NCBI RefSeq assembly: GCF_001421415.1
Contig: NZ_LMKH01000001.1
Location: 434,001-498,000, forward strand
Origin: Sphingomonas sp. Leaf208
GTDB lineage: Bacteria > Pseudomonadota > Alphaproteobacteria > Sphingomonadales > Sphingomonadaceae
Direction: 5' to 3'
Length of the DNA stretch: 64,000 nt
Shown: positions 32,674-42,263 of the stretch, in pieces
Position numbering within the stretch: position 1 is the first letter of the stretch
How the letters are laid out: every line of letters starts with the position of its first letter
Notes under the pieces: generated by a model
What the model saw: only the letters and a program-made list of their open reading frames with translations
What the model was told of the DNA's origin: nothing
Databases searched by the model: none
Position numbers and translations under genes: made by a program

Positions 32674-35600
32674 ATGCCAGACCTCAAGACGATCCTTTCC
32701 GCGACAACCCCGCTGATCCTCTCCGGCGTACCGTCCGGCTTCCAGCCGTCGCTACTTGCCGACCTCGCGCGGGCCGCGAAGACGCGCGCGGTGTTCATCG
32801 CGCCGGACGATGCGGCGATGCGCGCGGTCGCCTCGACCGCGGCGTATTTCGCGCCCGATCTCGAAGTGCTGAGCTTCCCCGCCTGGGACTGCCTGCCCTA
32901 CGACCGCGCTTCGCCCACGCTGCGCATCATGGCCGAGCGTGTCGCCGCACTCCAACGCCTGCAAGGCAAGCCCAAGGGTCCGCAGCTCCTGCTGACCACC
33001 GCCAACGCTGCGACGCAACGCGTCCTTACGCCGTTCCGCATCCGCCAACTCGTTGCGCGTCTCGCGCCCGGCGAACGGATCGGCCGCGACAAGCTCGCCA
33101 TGCTGCTCCAGGCGAACGGCTATGTCCGCACCGACACCGTTCACGACCAGGGCGAATACGCGGTGCGCGGCGGGATCGTCGATCTCTACCCGTCCGGCGA
33201 AGACCATGCGCTGCGTCTCGATTTCTTCGGCGACGAGATCGAGAGCGTCCGCACGTTCGACGCGGCGGACCAGCGCACCACCGGGCGGATCGACGGCTTC
33301 GTCCTGCTCCCCGCGTCCGAAGCGCTGCTCGACGAGGACTCGATCAAGCGTTTCCGCACCCGCTACCGCGACGCGTTCGGCGCGACCGCGACTGGCGATC
33401 CGATGTACCAGGCGATCTCCGAAGGCCGCCGCATCGCGGGCATGGAGCATTGGCTACCGCTGTTCGAAGAGAAGATGGCGACGTTGTTCGACCATCTCGG
33501 CTCGGACGACGTCGTGGTCCGCGACAACGGCGTCGCCGCGGCGGTGGAAAGCCGGCTCGAATCGATCGCCGACTATTACGAGAACCGCAAGCGCGCCGAG
33601 GCAGCTCAGCCCGGCAGCTATCGCCCGATGCCCGCCAAGGCGCTGTACCTCGACGCGCAGGAATGGTCCGGCGGCGTCGAGGCCTTCGCCGCGCACATCA
33701 CCTCGCCGTTCCACGAACCGCCGAGCGACACCGTGCTCGACTTCGACGTCGACGGCCCGCGCGATTTCGGCCCCGAGCGCGCCGCGCAGGCGAACATCTA
33801 CGAAGCCGTCGCAGATCACGTCGAGAAGCTCCGCAAGCAGGGACGAAAACCGATCCTCGCCAGCTACTCGATCGGCGCGCGTGAACGCCTGGGGAGCCTG
33901 CTCGCCGATCACGGCATGAAAGGCGGCAAGCACGCCGAGACTTGGCAGGATGCGCTTGGCATCGCCGACACCGCGCGCAGCTTCGGCGTCGCGCTGATCG
34001 TCCTGCCGCTCGATCACGGCTTCACCGCGCCGGGGATCGCGGTCCTCACCGAGCAGGACATGCTTGGCGACCGCCTCGTCCACCGCAAGAAGCGCAAGAA
34101 ATCCGCAGACGCGTTCCTCGCCGAACTCGCGACGCTGACGCCGGGCGACCTGGTCGTCCACACCGAGCACGGCATCGGCCGCTACGAGGGCCTGACCTCG
34201 ATCCCGGTCGGCCAGAGCCCGCACGACTGCGTCGCGCTCAGCTATGCCGGCGGCGACAAATTGTACGTGCCGGTCGAGAATATCGACGTCCTCTCGCGCT
34301 ACGGCTCGTCCGAAGAAGGCGCGACGCTCGACCGGCTCGGCGGCGAGGGCTGGCAGCGCCGCAAGTCGAAGATGAAGGAGCGGATCCGCGAGATCGCCGG
34401 CGAACTCATCGCGACCGCCGCCGAACGCGCGCTGCATCCGGGCGACGTGCTCGAACCCGATGCGAGCGGCTATCCGAGCTTCGTCGACCGCTTCCCGTAC
34501 GAGGAAACCGAGGATCAGGATCGCGCGATCGAGGACGTGCTCGGCGATCTGGCCGCAGGCAAACCGATGGACCGGCTGGTGGTCGGCGACGTCGGCTTCG
34601 GCAAAACCGAGGTCGCGTTGCGCGCAGCCTTCGTCGCGGCAATGGGCGGCAAGCAAGTCGCGATCGTCTGTCCGACCACCCTGCTCGCGCGCCAGCACTA
34701 CAACAACTTCGTCGCCCGCTTCGAGGGCTTCCCGATGAACATGGGCCGTCTGTCGCGCCTCGTCACCGCGAGCGAGGCGAAGGCGACCAAGGAGGGCCTC
34801 GCGAACGGCACGATCGACGTCGTCATTGGCACGCATGCGCTGCTGGCGAAGAACATCGACTTCAAGCGCCTCGGCCTCGTGGTGGTCGACGAGGAGCAGC
34901 GCTTCGGCGTGACGCACAAGGAGCGGCTGAAGGCACTGCGGGCGGACGTGCACATGCTGACGCTGACCGCGACGCCGATCCCGCGCACGCTGCAAATGGC
35001 GATGTCGGGCATCCGCGAGCTTTCGGTGATCCAGACCCCGCCGGTCGATCGCCTCGCCGTGCGGACGTACATCATGCCGTTCGACCCGGTCGTGCTGCGC
35101 GAGGCGTTGCTCCGCGAGCATTACCGCGGCGGCCAGAGCTTCGTCGTCACGCCGCGCGTTGCGGACTTGCCCGAGATCGAGGATTTCCTGCGCGAACAGG
35201 TGCCCGAGATCCGCTTCGTCGTCGCGCACGGCCAGATGTCGCCGACCGAGGTCGAGGAGCGCATGTCGGCGTTCTACGACAAGAAGTTCGAGGTGCTCGT
35301 CTCGACCACGATCATCGAGAGCGGGATCGACATCGCTTCCGCCAACACGATGATCGTCCACCGCGCCGACCGCTTCGGTCTCGCGCAATTGTACCAGTTG
35401 CGCGGGCGCGTCGGACGATCGAAGACGCGTGCTTACGCGTATCTGGTGACGCCGCCCGAGCGGCAGATGACAGTGACAGCGGAGAAGCGATTGAAGGTGC
35501 TCTCCGATCTCGATTCGCTCGGGGCTGGCTTCCAGCTTGCCAGCCACGATCTCGATATCCGCGGCGCGGGCAACATGCTCGGCGACGAGCAGACCGGGCA

Positions 35601-36144
35601 TATCAAGGAGGTCGGCTTCGAACTCTACCAGGCGATGCTGGAAGAGGCGATCATGGACGCCAAGGCCGGCGGCATGACCTCGTCGCGACCGCGCGATTTC
35701 TCGCCGCAGATCACGGTCGATGCGCCGATCCTCATTCCCGAGGACTACGTGCCCGATCTCGACTTGCGGATGGGGCTGTATCGCCGCCTCAACGATCTCG
35801 ACGAGGGCCAGGAGATCGAGGCGTTCGCGGCCGAGATGATCGACCGCTTCGGCCCGTTGCCGGATGCGACCGAGAATTTGATCAAGGTCATCGAGATCAA
35901 GCTGAATGCGAAGCGCGCGTGCGTGTCGAAGATCGACGTCGGGCCGAAGGGCGTGTTGGTCTCGTTCCACGACGACAAGCCGCCGAACATCGACAAGCTG
36001 CTGGCGTATGTCGAGCGGCTGAACGGCGTCGCGCGGTTGCGGCCCGACAGCAAGCTGGTGCTGCAGCGGGCGTGGGGTGATCCGAAGGCGCGGCTGCACG
36101 GCGCGCTACAGCTGTCGAAGGGGCTGGCAAAGGCTGCTGGGTAA
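32674..36144 (+). CDS. mfd: Transcription-repair coupling factor Mfd
   Basis: An 1156-residue translocase that removes stalled RNA polymerase and recruits UvrA. Domains run as the UvrB-homology region (residues 1-~330), the RNA polymerase-interacting domain with LTPGDLVVHTEHGIGRYEGL near 480-510, and the helicase motor. The motor shows GDVGFGKT, VVVDEEQRFG, TATPIPRTLQM and QLRGRVGRS, and the C-terminal regulatory domain follows. The ATG at 32674 follows GGGGGGAG, which belongs to the family C repeat. It ends just before a family D repeat and a strong terminator. Confidence 0.97.
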   Translation: MPDLKTILSATTPLILSGVPSGFQPSLLADLARAAKTRAVFIAPDDAAMRAVASTAAYFAPDLEVLSFPAWDCLPYDRASPTLRIMAERVAALQRLQGKPKGPQLLLTTANAATQRVLTPFRIRQLVARLAPGERIGRDKLAMLLQANGYVRTDTVHDQGEYAVRGGIVDLYPSGEDHALRLDFFGDEIESVRTFDAADQRTTGRIDGFVLLPASEALLDEDSIKRFRTRYRDAFGATATGDPMYQAISEGRRIAGMEHWLPLFEEKMATLFDHLGSDDVVVRDNGVAAAVESRLESIADYYENRKRAEAAQPGSYRPMPAKALYLDAQEWSGGVEAFAAHITSPFHEPPSDTVLDFDVDGPRDFGPERAAQANIYEAVADHVEKLRKQGRKPILASYSIGARERLGSLLADHGMKGGKHAETWQDALGIADTARSFGVALIVLPLDHGFTAPGIAVLTEQDMLGDRLVHRKKRKKSADAFLAELATLTPGDLVVHTEHGIGRYEGLTSIPVGQSPHDCVALSYAGGDKLYVPVENIDVLSRYGSSEEGATLDRLGGEGWQRRKSKMKERIREIAGELIATAAERALHPGDVLEPDASGYPSFVDRFPYEETEDQDRAIEDVLGDLAAGKPMDRLVVGDVGFGKTEVALRAAFVAAMGGKQVAIVCPTTLLARQHYNNFVARFEGFPMNMGRLSRLVTASEAKATKEGLANGTIDVVIGTHALLAKNIDFKRLGLVVVDEEQRFGVTHKERLKALRADVHMLTLTATPIPRTLQMAMSGIRELSVIQTPPVDRLAVRTYIMPFDPVVLREALLREHYRGGQSFVVTPRVADLPEIEDFLREQVPEIRFVVAHGQMSPTEVEERMSAFYDKKFEVLVSTTIIESGIDIASANTMIVHRADRFGLAQLYQLRGRVGRSKTRAYAYLVTPPERQMTVTAEKRLKVLSDLDSLGAGFQLASHDLDIRGAGNMLGDEQTGHIKEVGFELYQAMLEEAIMDAKAGGMTSSRPRDFSPQITVDAPILIPEDYVPDLDLRMGLYRRLNDLDEGQEIEAFAAEMIDRFGPLPDATENLIKVIEIKLNAKRACVSKIDVGPKGVLVSFHDDKPPNIDKLLAYVERLNGVARLRPDSKLVLQRAWGDPKARLHGALQLSKGLAKAAG

Positions 36145-36155
36145 GTTCTTCTTAG

Positions 36156-36254
36156 CCCTCTCCCCTCCGGGGAGAGGGTTGGGTGAGGGGCTGCCAAGTA
36201 GGACGTCGCTTGGGACAGCCCCTCACCCCGGCCCTCTCCCCGACGGGGAGAGGG
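36156..36254. repeat. Composite inverted intergenic element, family D copy 1
   Basis: CCCTCTCCCC-TCC-GGGGAGAGGG (36156-36178) and CCCTCTCCCC-GAC-GGGGAGAGGG (36232-36254). The inner flanks GGTGAGGGGCTG and CAGCCCCTCACC are complementary. It lies 12 bases after the mfd stop. A second copy is at 51730-51828. Confidence 0.87.
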
Positions 36255-36265
36255 AGCAACGTAAC

Positions 36266-36303
36266 AAAAAGGCCGGACTACCTTGGGGTAGCCCGGCCTT
36301 TTT
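36266..36303. terminator. Bidirectional rho-independent terminator
   Basis: AAAAAGGCCGGACTACC pairs with GGTAGCCCGGCCTTTTT around TTGG with one mismatch. The flanking A and T runs allow use by both mfd (rightward) and the convergent lipoprotein gene (leftward). Confidence 0.9.
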
Positions 36304-36323
36304 ACTGTTTCGAAATCGACAGT

Positions 36324-36950
36324 TTACTTCGGCAACACGACGCTCGGTCCGATGCTGTCCACAACCTTCCGCGCATCAAACGCACGGATGTTGTCGCGCG
36401 GGATCGGGCCCTTGCGCATCACGATCTCCGCGGTCGCCTCATAGCGATCGATCGTGCGGATATCGAAGTCGTTGCCCCACGGGCCACCACCGAACCCGCC
36501 ATAGCCGCCGCCCAAACCACCACCGAAGCCGCCATAAGGGCTCCAGTTGCGCCAGCCGAAGCCGCGGCCGTAATAGCGCCACGACGGACCCCAATAGCCG
36601 CCGAAGCCGCCATAGCCGAACCCGCCACCGATCCCCGGCGTCGAATAGGTCCGCGACTGGAGATTGGTGTCGCGGTCGGCCATCAGGTAATAGTCATAGC
36701 CATTCTGCAACGTCAGTTCGGCGGCGCGGAAGAACAGGTAACGCTCGACGGTATCGCGCGACGTGACGCTGTTGCCGGCGAAGCTGACGAGGAAGCGACC
36801 CGGCTCTACCTGCCGGTCGCTATAGCCGGTGCGGCTGAACCCCTGGCCCGTCGCCGGCCGATAGGTGGTCTCGGTCGCGCAACCGGCCAGCAATAGAGCG
36901 CCCGTTGCGAGCGCTGCCAATGCGACCTTGCGACCAGGTTTCATGAACAT
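36324..36950 (-). CDS. CC0125/CC1285-type lipoprotein
   Basis: A 208-residue lipoprotein with signal peptide and lipobox LLAGC (Cys24). The conserved part (residues ~40-100) includes FLVSFAGNSVTSRDTVERYLFFRAAELTLQNGYDYY, typical of an alphaproteobacterial lipoprotein family of unknown function. A Gly/Tyr/Phe-rich insertion (residues ~107-155, GGFGGG units) separates it from a C-terminal block (EIVMRKGP...RAFDARKVVDSIGP). The first of two close ATGs is favoured by GGAG upstream. It probably sits in the outer membrane or inner leaflet. It converges with mfd. Confidence 0.85.
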   Translation of the reverse strand: MFMKPGRKVALAALATGALLLAGCATETTYRPATGQGFSRTGYSDRQVEPGRFLVSFAGNSVTSRDTVERYLFFRAAELTLQNGYDYYLMADRDTNLQSRTYSTPGIGGGFGYGGFGGYWGPSWRYYGRGFGWRNWSPYGGFGGGLGGGYGGFGGGPWGNDFDIRTIDRYEATAEIVMRKGPIPRDNIRAFDARKVVDSIGPSVVLPK

Positions 36951-37071
36951 GGTATGTCTCCGTTCGCGGCGAGTGCGGCGAAACGCCTCTTAATAGCCGT
37001 CAGTGGTGGAACGGTTGATGAACGGGTTCGCTCCAATGCGCCACCTTACTGACTCATTTTTCACGTTTCGT

Positions 37072-37488
37072 CTAAACGCCGATCAAGTGTAGCGCCAATG
37101 TGCGGCGATGCGGGCGGCGGCGATGCTCAAAGAGGTAGATGCCCTGCCATGTGCCGAGCGCGAGTCGGCCGTCGATCAGGGGGATCGAGAGCTGGACCTG
37201 CGTGAGCGCAGTGCGGAGATGCGCGGGCATGTCGTCCGGGCCTTCGTCGTCGTGGAGATACTCGCGCGACTCCGGAGCGATGCGGGCGAAATAGGCTTCG
37301 AGGTCGGTGCGGACTTCGGGCGCAGCGTTTTCCTGGATGAGGAGCGAGGCGGAGGTGTGGCGGCAGAAGATCGTCAGCAGGCCTTCCGACATGCGTTGGT
37401 CGCGGGTCCACCGGGCGAGCTGGTCTGTGACGTCGACGAGGCCTTGGCGGCTGGTGTCGATGGTTAGGATCGTGGTGGCTTGGCGCAT
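37072..37488 (-). CDS. YjbQ/UPF0047 family protein
   Basis: A 138-residue protein of the YjbQ family, some members of which show weak thiamin phosphate synthase activity. FCRHTSASLLIQENA and the metal-binding-like HDDEGPDDMPAH are the family signatures, and the C-terminus GIYLFEHRRRPHRRTL is conserved. The physiological role is not settled. It stands alone, with two composite repeats on its upstream side. Confidence 0.9.
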   Translation of the reverse strand: MRQATTILTIDTSRQGLVDVTDQLARWTRDQRMSEGLLTIFCRHTSASLLIQENAAPEVRTDLEAYFARIAPESREYLHDDEGPDDMPAHLRTALTQVQLSIPLIDGRLALGTWQGIYLFEHRRRPHRRTLALHLIGV

Positions 37489-37528
37489 CGGGTCCTAACG
37501 ATTGGTCGGGAGGGTTGCTCCAAGTCCT

Positions 37529-37606
37529 GTTCCCCCGCGAAGGCGGGGGTCCAGGAGTCCCATAGGCCATCGCCGGTAGCCTGGACTCCCGCCTTCGCGG
37601 GAGAAC
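37529..37606. repeat. Composite inverted intergenic element, family B copy 2
   Basis: The left arm starts GTTCCCCCGCGAAGGCGGGG and ends in GTCCAG; the right arm starts CTGGAC and ends CCGCCTTCGCGGGAGAAC, its inverted counterpart. It lies in the 303-base gap between yjbQ and secA, which is otherwise filled by a family E element and short unmarked sequence. Confidence 0.87.
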
Positions 37607-37651
37607 CTGAGGGTGCGTCATATAGTGTATGCACGCCGACCGAGTATTGCC

Positions 37652-37754
37652 CCACCCCGGCGGAGGCTGGGGCCCAGTTGGGGGACGTTGCTAACTGCCG
37701 GTGCGCTTCGTTACTCCGACCTTTCCAACTGGGCCCCGGCCTTCGCCGGGGTGG
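37652..37754. repeat. Composite inverted intergenic element, family E copy 1
   Basis: The left arm has CCACCCCGGCGGAGGCTGGG and ends in CCCAGTTGG; the right arm is CCAACTGGG followed by CCCCGGCCTTCGCCGGGGTG. About 45 bases separate them. Each arm alone forms a hairpin around GGAG or TTCG. Other copies are at 60562-60666 and 62761-62864. Confidence 0.87.
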
Positions 37755-37791
37755 TAGTAGATCGGGAGGATCTCTTTAGTTCATCCAAATA

Positions 37792-40530
37792 TCAAACAGC
37801 CCCGTGGCACTGCTTATACTTCCGCCCCGACCCGCAAGGGCACGGCGCATTACGGCTCACCACGCCTTCCCAGTTCGCTGGATCCTCGCCGATATCGGCC
37901 TCCTGCGGCTGAGGGATCTGCAACGGCGGCATGGTCGAGGTGATGTGGCCGCGCGTCCCCGCATCGAAATCGTTCGAGTCATCCTCCCCCGTGAACGGGT
38001 CGAAATGCGTCGTGATGAAGTCCGGCAGTTCGGGCAGGCCGACCGGCGCCTGCATCTGGAACTGCGCGTGCGCGATCGTCTTGGTCACGTCCTCGCGGAT
38101 CGTCTCGAGCATCCGCTGGAACAGCGAGAACGCCTCCTGCTTATACTCGTTGATCGGCGTCTTCTGCGCATACGCACGCAGATGGACGACCTGACGAAGC
38201 GCATCGAGCGTCGCGAGATGCTCCTTCCAGTGATGGTCGAGATTCTGGAGCAGGATCGACTTCTCGACCGACGTCCACGTCTCCGCATCGAGATCGGCGG
38301 ACTTTTGCGCGATAGCCTCGTCCGCCATCGCCCGCACGCGCTCCTCGATCACCTCGGGGTCGACCGACTCCTCCAGCAGCCACGCGTCGATCTGCGGCTC
38401 GAGGTTCATCACCTCGGCAAGCCGCGTCTTCATCCCCGCGACGTCCCACTGCTCGGGATACGAGTTGGGCGGGCACGCATCGCCGACGATCACGTTGACC
38501 GTCTCCGCGCGCATGTCGGTGACCACGTCGCCGACGGTGTCCGCGTCCATGATGTCCGCGCGCTGCTCGTAGATGACCTTGCGCTGCTCGTTCATCACGT
38601 CGTCATACTCGACGACCTGCTTGCGGATGTCGTAGTTGCGCGCCTCGACCTTCTTCTGCGCGGTCTCGATCGCCTTGCTCAGCCACTTGCTGCCGATCGC
38701 CTCGCCGTCCTCGATGTTGTTGCGCATCATCTTGGCGAACAGCGTGTCCGGCCCGAAGATGCGCAGCAGATCGTCGTCGAGGCTCAGATAGAAGCGCGAC
38801 AGGCCCGGATCGCCCTGGCGACCCGAACGACCACGGAGCTGGTTATCGATACGCCGGCTCTCGTGCCGCTCGGTGCCGAGCACGAACAGGCCGCCCGCGG
38901 CGAGCACCGCCTGCTTCTCGGCCTCGATCTCGATCGTGATCCGCTTCGCCGCCTCGTCATACTCTGGCGTGCCTTCGACTAGATCCGGATGCTCGTCGAG
39001 CATGCGGAATTCGAGGTTGCCACCGAGTTTGATGTCGGTGCCGCGGCCCGCCATGTTGGTAGCGATCGTCACCGCGGACTTGCGCCCGGCCTGCGCGACG
39101 ATGTGCGCCTCCATCTCGTGGAAGCGCGCGTTGAGGACCTTGTGATCGACGTTCTCGCCAACCAGGAACTCGCTCAGCATCTCCGACTTCTCAATCGACA
39201 CCGTGCCGACCAGCACCGGCTGGCCAAGGTCGGCGTGATGCTTGATCTTCTTGGCGATCGCCGCGAACTTGTCCTTGGTGTCCTTGTAGAACTCGTCTTC
39301 CTCGTCGACGCGCTTGACCTCGACGTTGGTCGGGATGCTGACGACGTTGATCTTGTAGATGTCGTAGAATTCGGCCGCCTCGGTCGCCGCGGTGCCGGTC
39401 ATGCCGCCGATCTTGGGGTACATGCGGAAATAGTTCTGGAACGTGATCGAGGCCATCGTCTGGTTCTCGGGCTCGATCTGGACGCCCTCCTTCGCCTCCA
39501 CCGCCTGGTGCAGGCCGTCCGACCAGCGCCGGCCGTCCATCATGCGACCGGTGAACTCGTCGATGATGATGACCTTGCCGTCCTTGACGATGTAATCGAT
39601 GTCCGACTTGAACATCACGATCGCGCGCAACGCCTGGTTGAGGTGGTGCACGACCTGCGTGTTCTCGAAGTCGTACAGGTTCTGCCCCTCGAGCAGCCCC
39701 GCCGCCTCGAGCATCCGCTCGACCTTCTCGGTGCCGTCCTCGGTTAGGATGATCGTCTTCTGCTTCTCGTCCTTGTCATAGTCGGCCGGGTCGAGCTGCT
39801 TCACGACTGCGTCGACCTGCATGTACAGCTCGGACTTGTCGTCGGTCGGGCCGGAGATGATCAGCGGCGTGCGGGCTTCGTCGATCAGCACCGAATCGAC
39901 CTCGTCGACCACTGCGAAGTTGAACGCGCGCTGCGTCATCGCGCTGCGTTCGTACTTCATGTTGTCGCGGAGATAGTCGAAGCCGAACTCGTTGTTGGTG
40001 CCATAGGTGATGTCGGCGGCGTAGGCGGCGCGGCGTTCCTCGTCCGACAGGTTCGGGATGATGACGCCGATCGTCATGCCGAGGAAGGTATAGACCTGCC
40101 CCATCCACTCTGCGTCGCGCGCCGCAAGGTAGTCGTTGACGGTGACGACGTGGACGCCATCACCAGGGAGCGCGTTGAGATAGGTCGCGAGCGTGGCGAC
40201 GAGCGTCTTGCCCTCGCCGGTGCGCATCTCGGCGATCTCGCCGCGGTGGAGGACGATGCCGCCGACCATCTGGACGTCGTAGTGACGCTGGCCAAGCACG
40301 CGGTGCGCGGCCTCACGGACGGTCGCGAACGCCTCGGGGAGCAGGTCGTCGAGCTTCTCGCCCTCTGCGAGCCGCGCCCGGAACTTGACGGTCTGCGCGG
40401 AGAGCTCCTCGTCCGACATCGCCTGGAGCGACGGCTCGAACGAGGCGATCTTGGCGAGGATCGGGTTGAGCGACTTGACGTAGCGGTCGTTGGACGATCC
40501 GAACAAGGATTTGGCGAGGCCACCGAACAT
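37792..40530 (-). CDS. secA: Preprotein translocase ATPase SecA
   Basis: A 912-residue motor driving Sec-dependent export. Walker A is MRTGEGKT, and helicase motifs include [20 protein letters not shown] and [11 protein letters not shown]. The preprotein-binding and scaffold domains follow. The C-terminal zinc motif [14 protein letters not shown] binds SecB and phospholipid. The ATG at 40530 gives the standard [14 protein letters not shown] start, with AGGAAA upstream. A 24-codon in-frame upstream extension is unrelated and is excluded. Confidence 0.97.
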   Translation of the reverse strand: MFGGLAKSLFGSSNDRYVKSLNPILAKIASFEPSLQAMSDEELSAQTVKFRARLAEGEKLDDLLPEAFATVREAAHRVLGQRHYDVQMVGGIVLHRGEIAEMRTGEGKTLVATLATYLNALPGDGVHVVTVNDYLAARDAEWMGQVYTFLGMTIGVIIPNLSDEERRAAYAADITYGTNNEFGFDYLRDNMKYERSAMTQRAFNFAVVDEVDSVLIDEARTPLIISGPTDDKSELYMQVDAVVKQLDPADYDKDEKQKTIILTEDGTEKVERMLEAAGLLEGQNLYDFENTQVVHHLNQALRAIVMFKSDIDYIVKDGKVIIIDEFTGRMMDGRRWSDGLHQAVEAKEGVQIEPENQTMASITFQNYFRMYPKIGGMTGTAATEAAEFYDIYKINVVSIPTNVEVKRVDEEDEFYKDTKDKFAAIAKKIKHHADLGQPVLVGTVSIEKSEMLSEFLVGENVDHKVLNARFHEMEAHIVAQAGRKSAVTIATNMAGRGTDIKLGGNLEFRMLDEHPDLVEGTPEYDEAAKRITIEIEAEKQAVLAAGGLFVLGTERHESRRIDNQLRGRSGRQGDPGLSRFYLSLDDDLLRIFGPDTLFAKMMRNNIEDGEAIGSKWLSKAIETAQKKVEARNYDIRKQVVEYDDVMNEQRKVIYEQRADIMDADTVGDVVTDMRAETVNVIVGDACPPNSYPEQWDVAGMKTRLAEVMNLEPQIDAWLLEESVDPEVIEERVRAMADEAIAQKSADLDAETWTSVEKSILLQNLDHHWKEHLATLDALRQVVHLRAYAQKTPINEYKQEAFSLFQRMLETIREDVTKTIAHAQFQMQAPVGLPELPDFITTHFDPFTGEDDSNDFDAGTRGHITSTMPPLQIPQPQEADIGEDPANWEGVVSRNAPCPCGSGRKYKQCHGAV

Positions 40531-40629
40531 GGGCTGATTTCCTGAATTTGAGACGCGGCGGCACGCGATCGGCGCACGCGGAATCGGATCACATGGATCC
40601 AAAGGTTACGTTAAGGTCACACCAAGACG

Positions 40630-40881
40630 CTATTCGCGGCGGCGCTCTGCCCATAGCGGTAGCGAGACGACTGCAATCGCGCGCAGCGTCGTTGCGACTG
40701 CAACCTGCGGCAGCACGGGAAGGCCAGATACGGGCCTTATCAAGACCTTGGCCGGCGTTGCTGCCACCGACTGCGAGCAGACATTGCCTTGCACCACGGC
40801 TTGGGCGGACTGCCCACGCATACCCGGCACCGCGCCGGTCAGCGCGGAGAGCAGGGCAGAGAGGAGTAGCAGCAGGTTCAT
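40630..40881 (-). CDS. Possible small secreted or membrane protein
   Basis: 83 residues. The start LLLLLSALLSALTGAVPG looks like a signal peptide or single anchor, followed by an Ala/Val-rich part and a basic C-terminus (WAERRRE). I do not recognise a family. It is divergent from argJ and lies in a 497-base gap after secA. No good ribosome binding site precedes the ATG, and a second minus-strand frame overlaps it, so the call is tentative. Confidence 0.45.
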   Translation of the reverse strand: MNLLLLLSALLSALTGAVPGMRGQSAQAVVQGNVCSQSVAATPAKVLIRPVSGLPVLPQVAVATTLRAIAVVSLPLWAERRRE

Positions 40882-41027
40882 GCGGAACCGGCTGTATGCG
40901 AGCTTGCACGATAAATCTACCGTTCGTCTCAGGGACGCACCCGGCGGACGCGGCAGTGGAGCATGCGCCCAGGCAATCTGCGCGCGCGTCGTCTTGCCGC
41001 CCGCCCGGCAGCGACTATGAAGGCGTC

Positions 41028-42248
41028 ATGCAGACCTCGCCCCTCGCCTTGCCCTTCCCCGACGCCCCTTCGATCGACGGAGTCGCGCTGCATGTCGCGC
41101 GGGCGCGGTACAAGACCTGGGATCGTTGCGACCTGACGTTCGTGACGCTGGAGCCGGGGACGGTGGCGGCGGGGGTGCTGACGACGAGCAAGTGTCCTTC
41201 GCCCGAGGTGGAATGGTGCCGTGCGGCGCTGACGCTTGGGCAGGCGCGGGCGCTTGTCGTGAATGCGGGCAATTCCAACGCCTTCACCGGTTCGCGTGGG
41301 CGAGCGGCGGTCGAGGCGATTGCGGCGCGGACTGCGGCGCATCTGGGGTGTCAGCCTTCGGACGTGTTCGTGTCCTCGACCGGCGTGATCGGCGTGCCGT
41401 TGCCGATCGACAAGGCGGAAGCCGGGCTCGACAGCGCATTCGCCGCCGCGCCGTGCGGCTGGGAGGATGCCGCCGCGACGATCATGACGACCGACACCTT
41501 CACCAAGGGCGCGGTGACGACCGCGGTGATCGGGGACCGCACCGTAAGCCTCGTCGGGATCATCAAGGGCTCGGGGATGATCGCGCCGGACATGGCGACG
41601 ATGCTTGGCTTTATCTTCACCGACGCCGCGGTCGAGCCGGAATTCCTGCGAGCTTCGCTGTCGAAGGCGAATGCGCCGAGCTTCTCGTGCATCACCGTCG
41701 ACAGCGATACATCAACTAGCGACACCGTGCTGGCGTTCGCGACGGGCAAGGCCGGTAACGTCGCGCTGGCGGACGACGACAGCGTGGGCGCAGATGCGTT
41801 CCGCGCCGCCTTGGCCGACCTGTGCCACCAACTCGCTATGCTCGTGGTTCGCGACGGCGAGGGCGCGCAGAAGCTGATCGAGATCCAGGTGACCGGCGCG
41901 GACAGCGACCGCAGCGCACACCGCATCGCGATGAGCATCGCCAACTCGCCGCTGGTGAAGACTGCCATTGCCGGAGAGGACGCGAACTGGGGGCGCGTGG
42001 TCATGGCGGTCGGCAAGGCCGGCGAACCAGCCGATCGCGACACGCTGTCGATCCGGTTCGGGAATACGCAGGTTGCCGAGGGTGGCTTGGCGCTGAGCGG
42101 CTACGACGAGGCGCCGGTCGCTGCGCACCTCAAGGGCCACGAAATCGAGATTGGCGTCGATCTCGCGCTAGGCGAAGGCCAGGCCACGGTTTGGACCTGC
42201 GACCTCACGCATGGCTATATCTCAATCAACGCCGACTATCGCAGTTGA
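41028..42248 (+). CDS. argJ: Bifunctional ornithine acetyltransferase / N-acetylglutamate synthase
   Basis: A 406-residue ArgJ, which transfers acetyl from N-acetylornithine to glutamate in arginine synthesis. The autoprocessing site is in KGSGMIAPDMATML: cleavage before Thr191 would yield alpha and beta subunits with Thr191 as nucleophile. Further blocks are VVNAGNSNAFTG, FVSSTGVIGVPLP and IAGEDANWGRVVMAVGKAGE. The ATG at 41028 has AAGG upstream. Upstream in-frame sequence has no family similarity. No other arg genes are in the window. Confidence 0.96.
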   Translation: MQTSPLALPFPDAPSIDGVALHVARARYKTWDRCDLTFVTLEPGTVAAGVLTTSKCPSPEVEWCRAALTLGQARALVVNAGNSNAFTGSRGRAAVEAIAARTAAHLGCQPSDVFVSSTGVIGVPLPIDKAEAGLDSAFAAAPCGWEDAAATIMTTDTFTKGAVTTAVIGDRTVSLVGIIKGSGMIAPDMATMLGFIFTDAAVEPEFLRASLSKANAPSFSCITVDSDTSTSDTVLAFATGKAGNVALADDDSVGADAFRAALADLCHQLAMLVVRDGEGAQKLIEIQVTGADSDRSAHRIAMSIANSPLVKTAIAGEDANWGRVVMAVGKAGEPADRDTLSIRFGNTQVAEGGLALSGYDEAPVAAHLKGHEIEIGVDLALGEGQATVWTCDLTHGYISINADYRS

Positions 42249-42263
42249 GAGCAGGACGCTCGT

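Noticed and set aside
33454..36099. 881-residue minus-strand open frame inside mfd
   Set aside because: High-G+C shadow: mfd on the plus strand has all catalytic motifs, while the antisense frame is Arg/His/Asp-rich with no domain.
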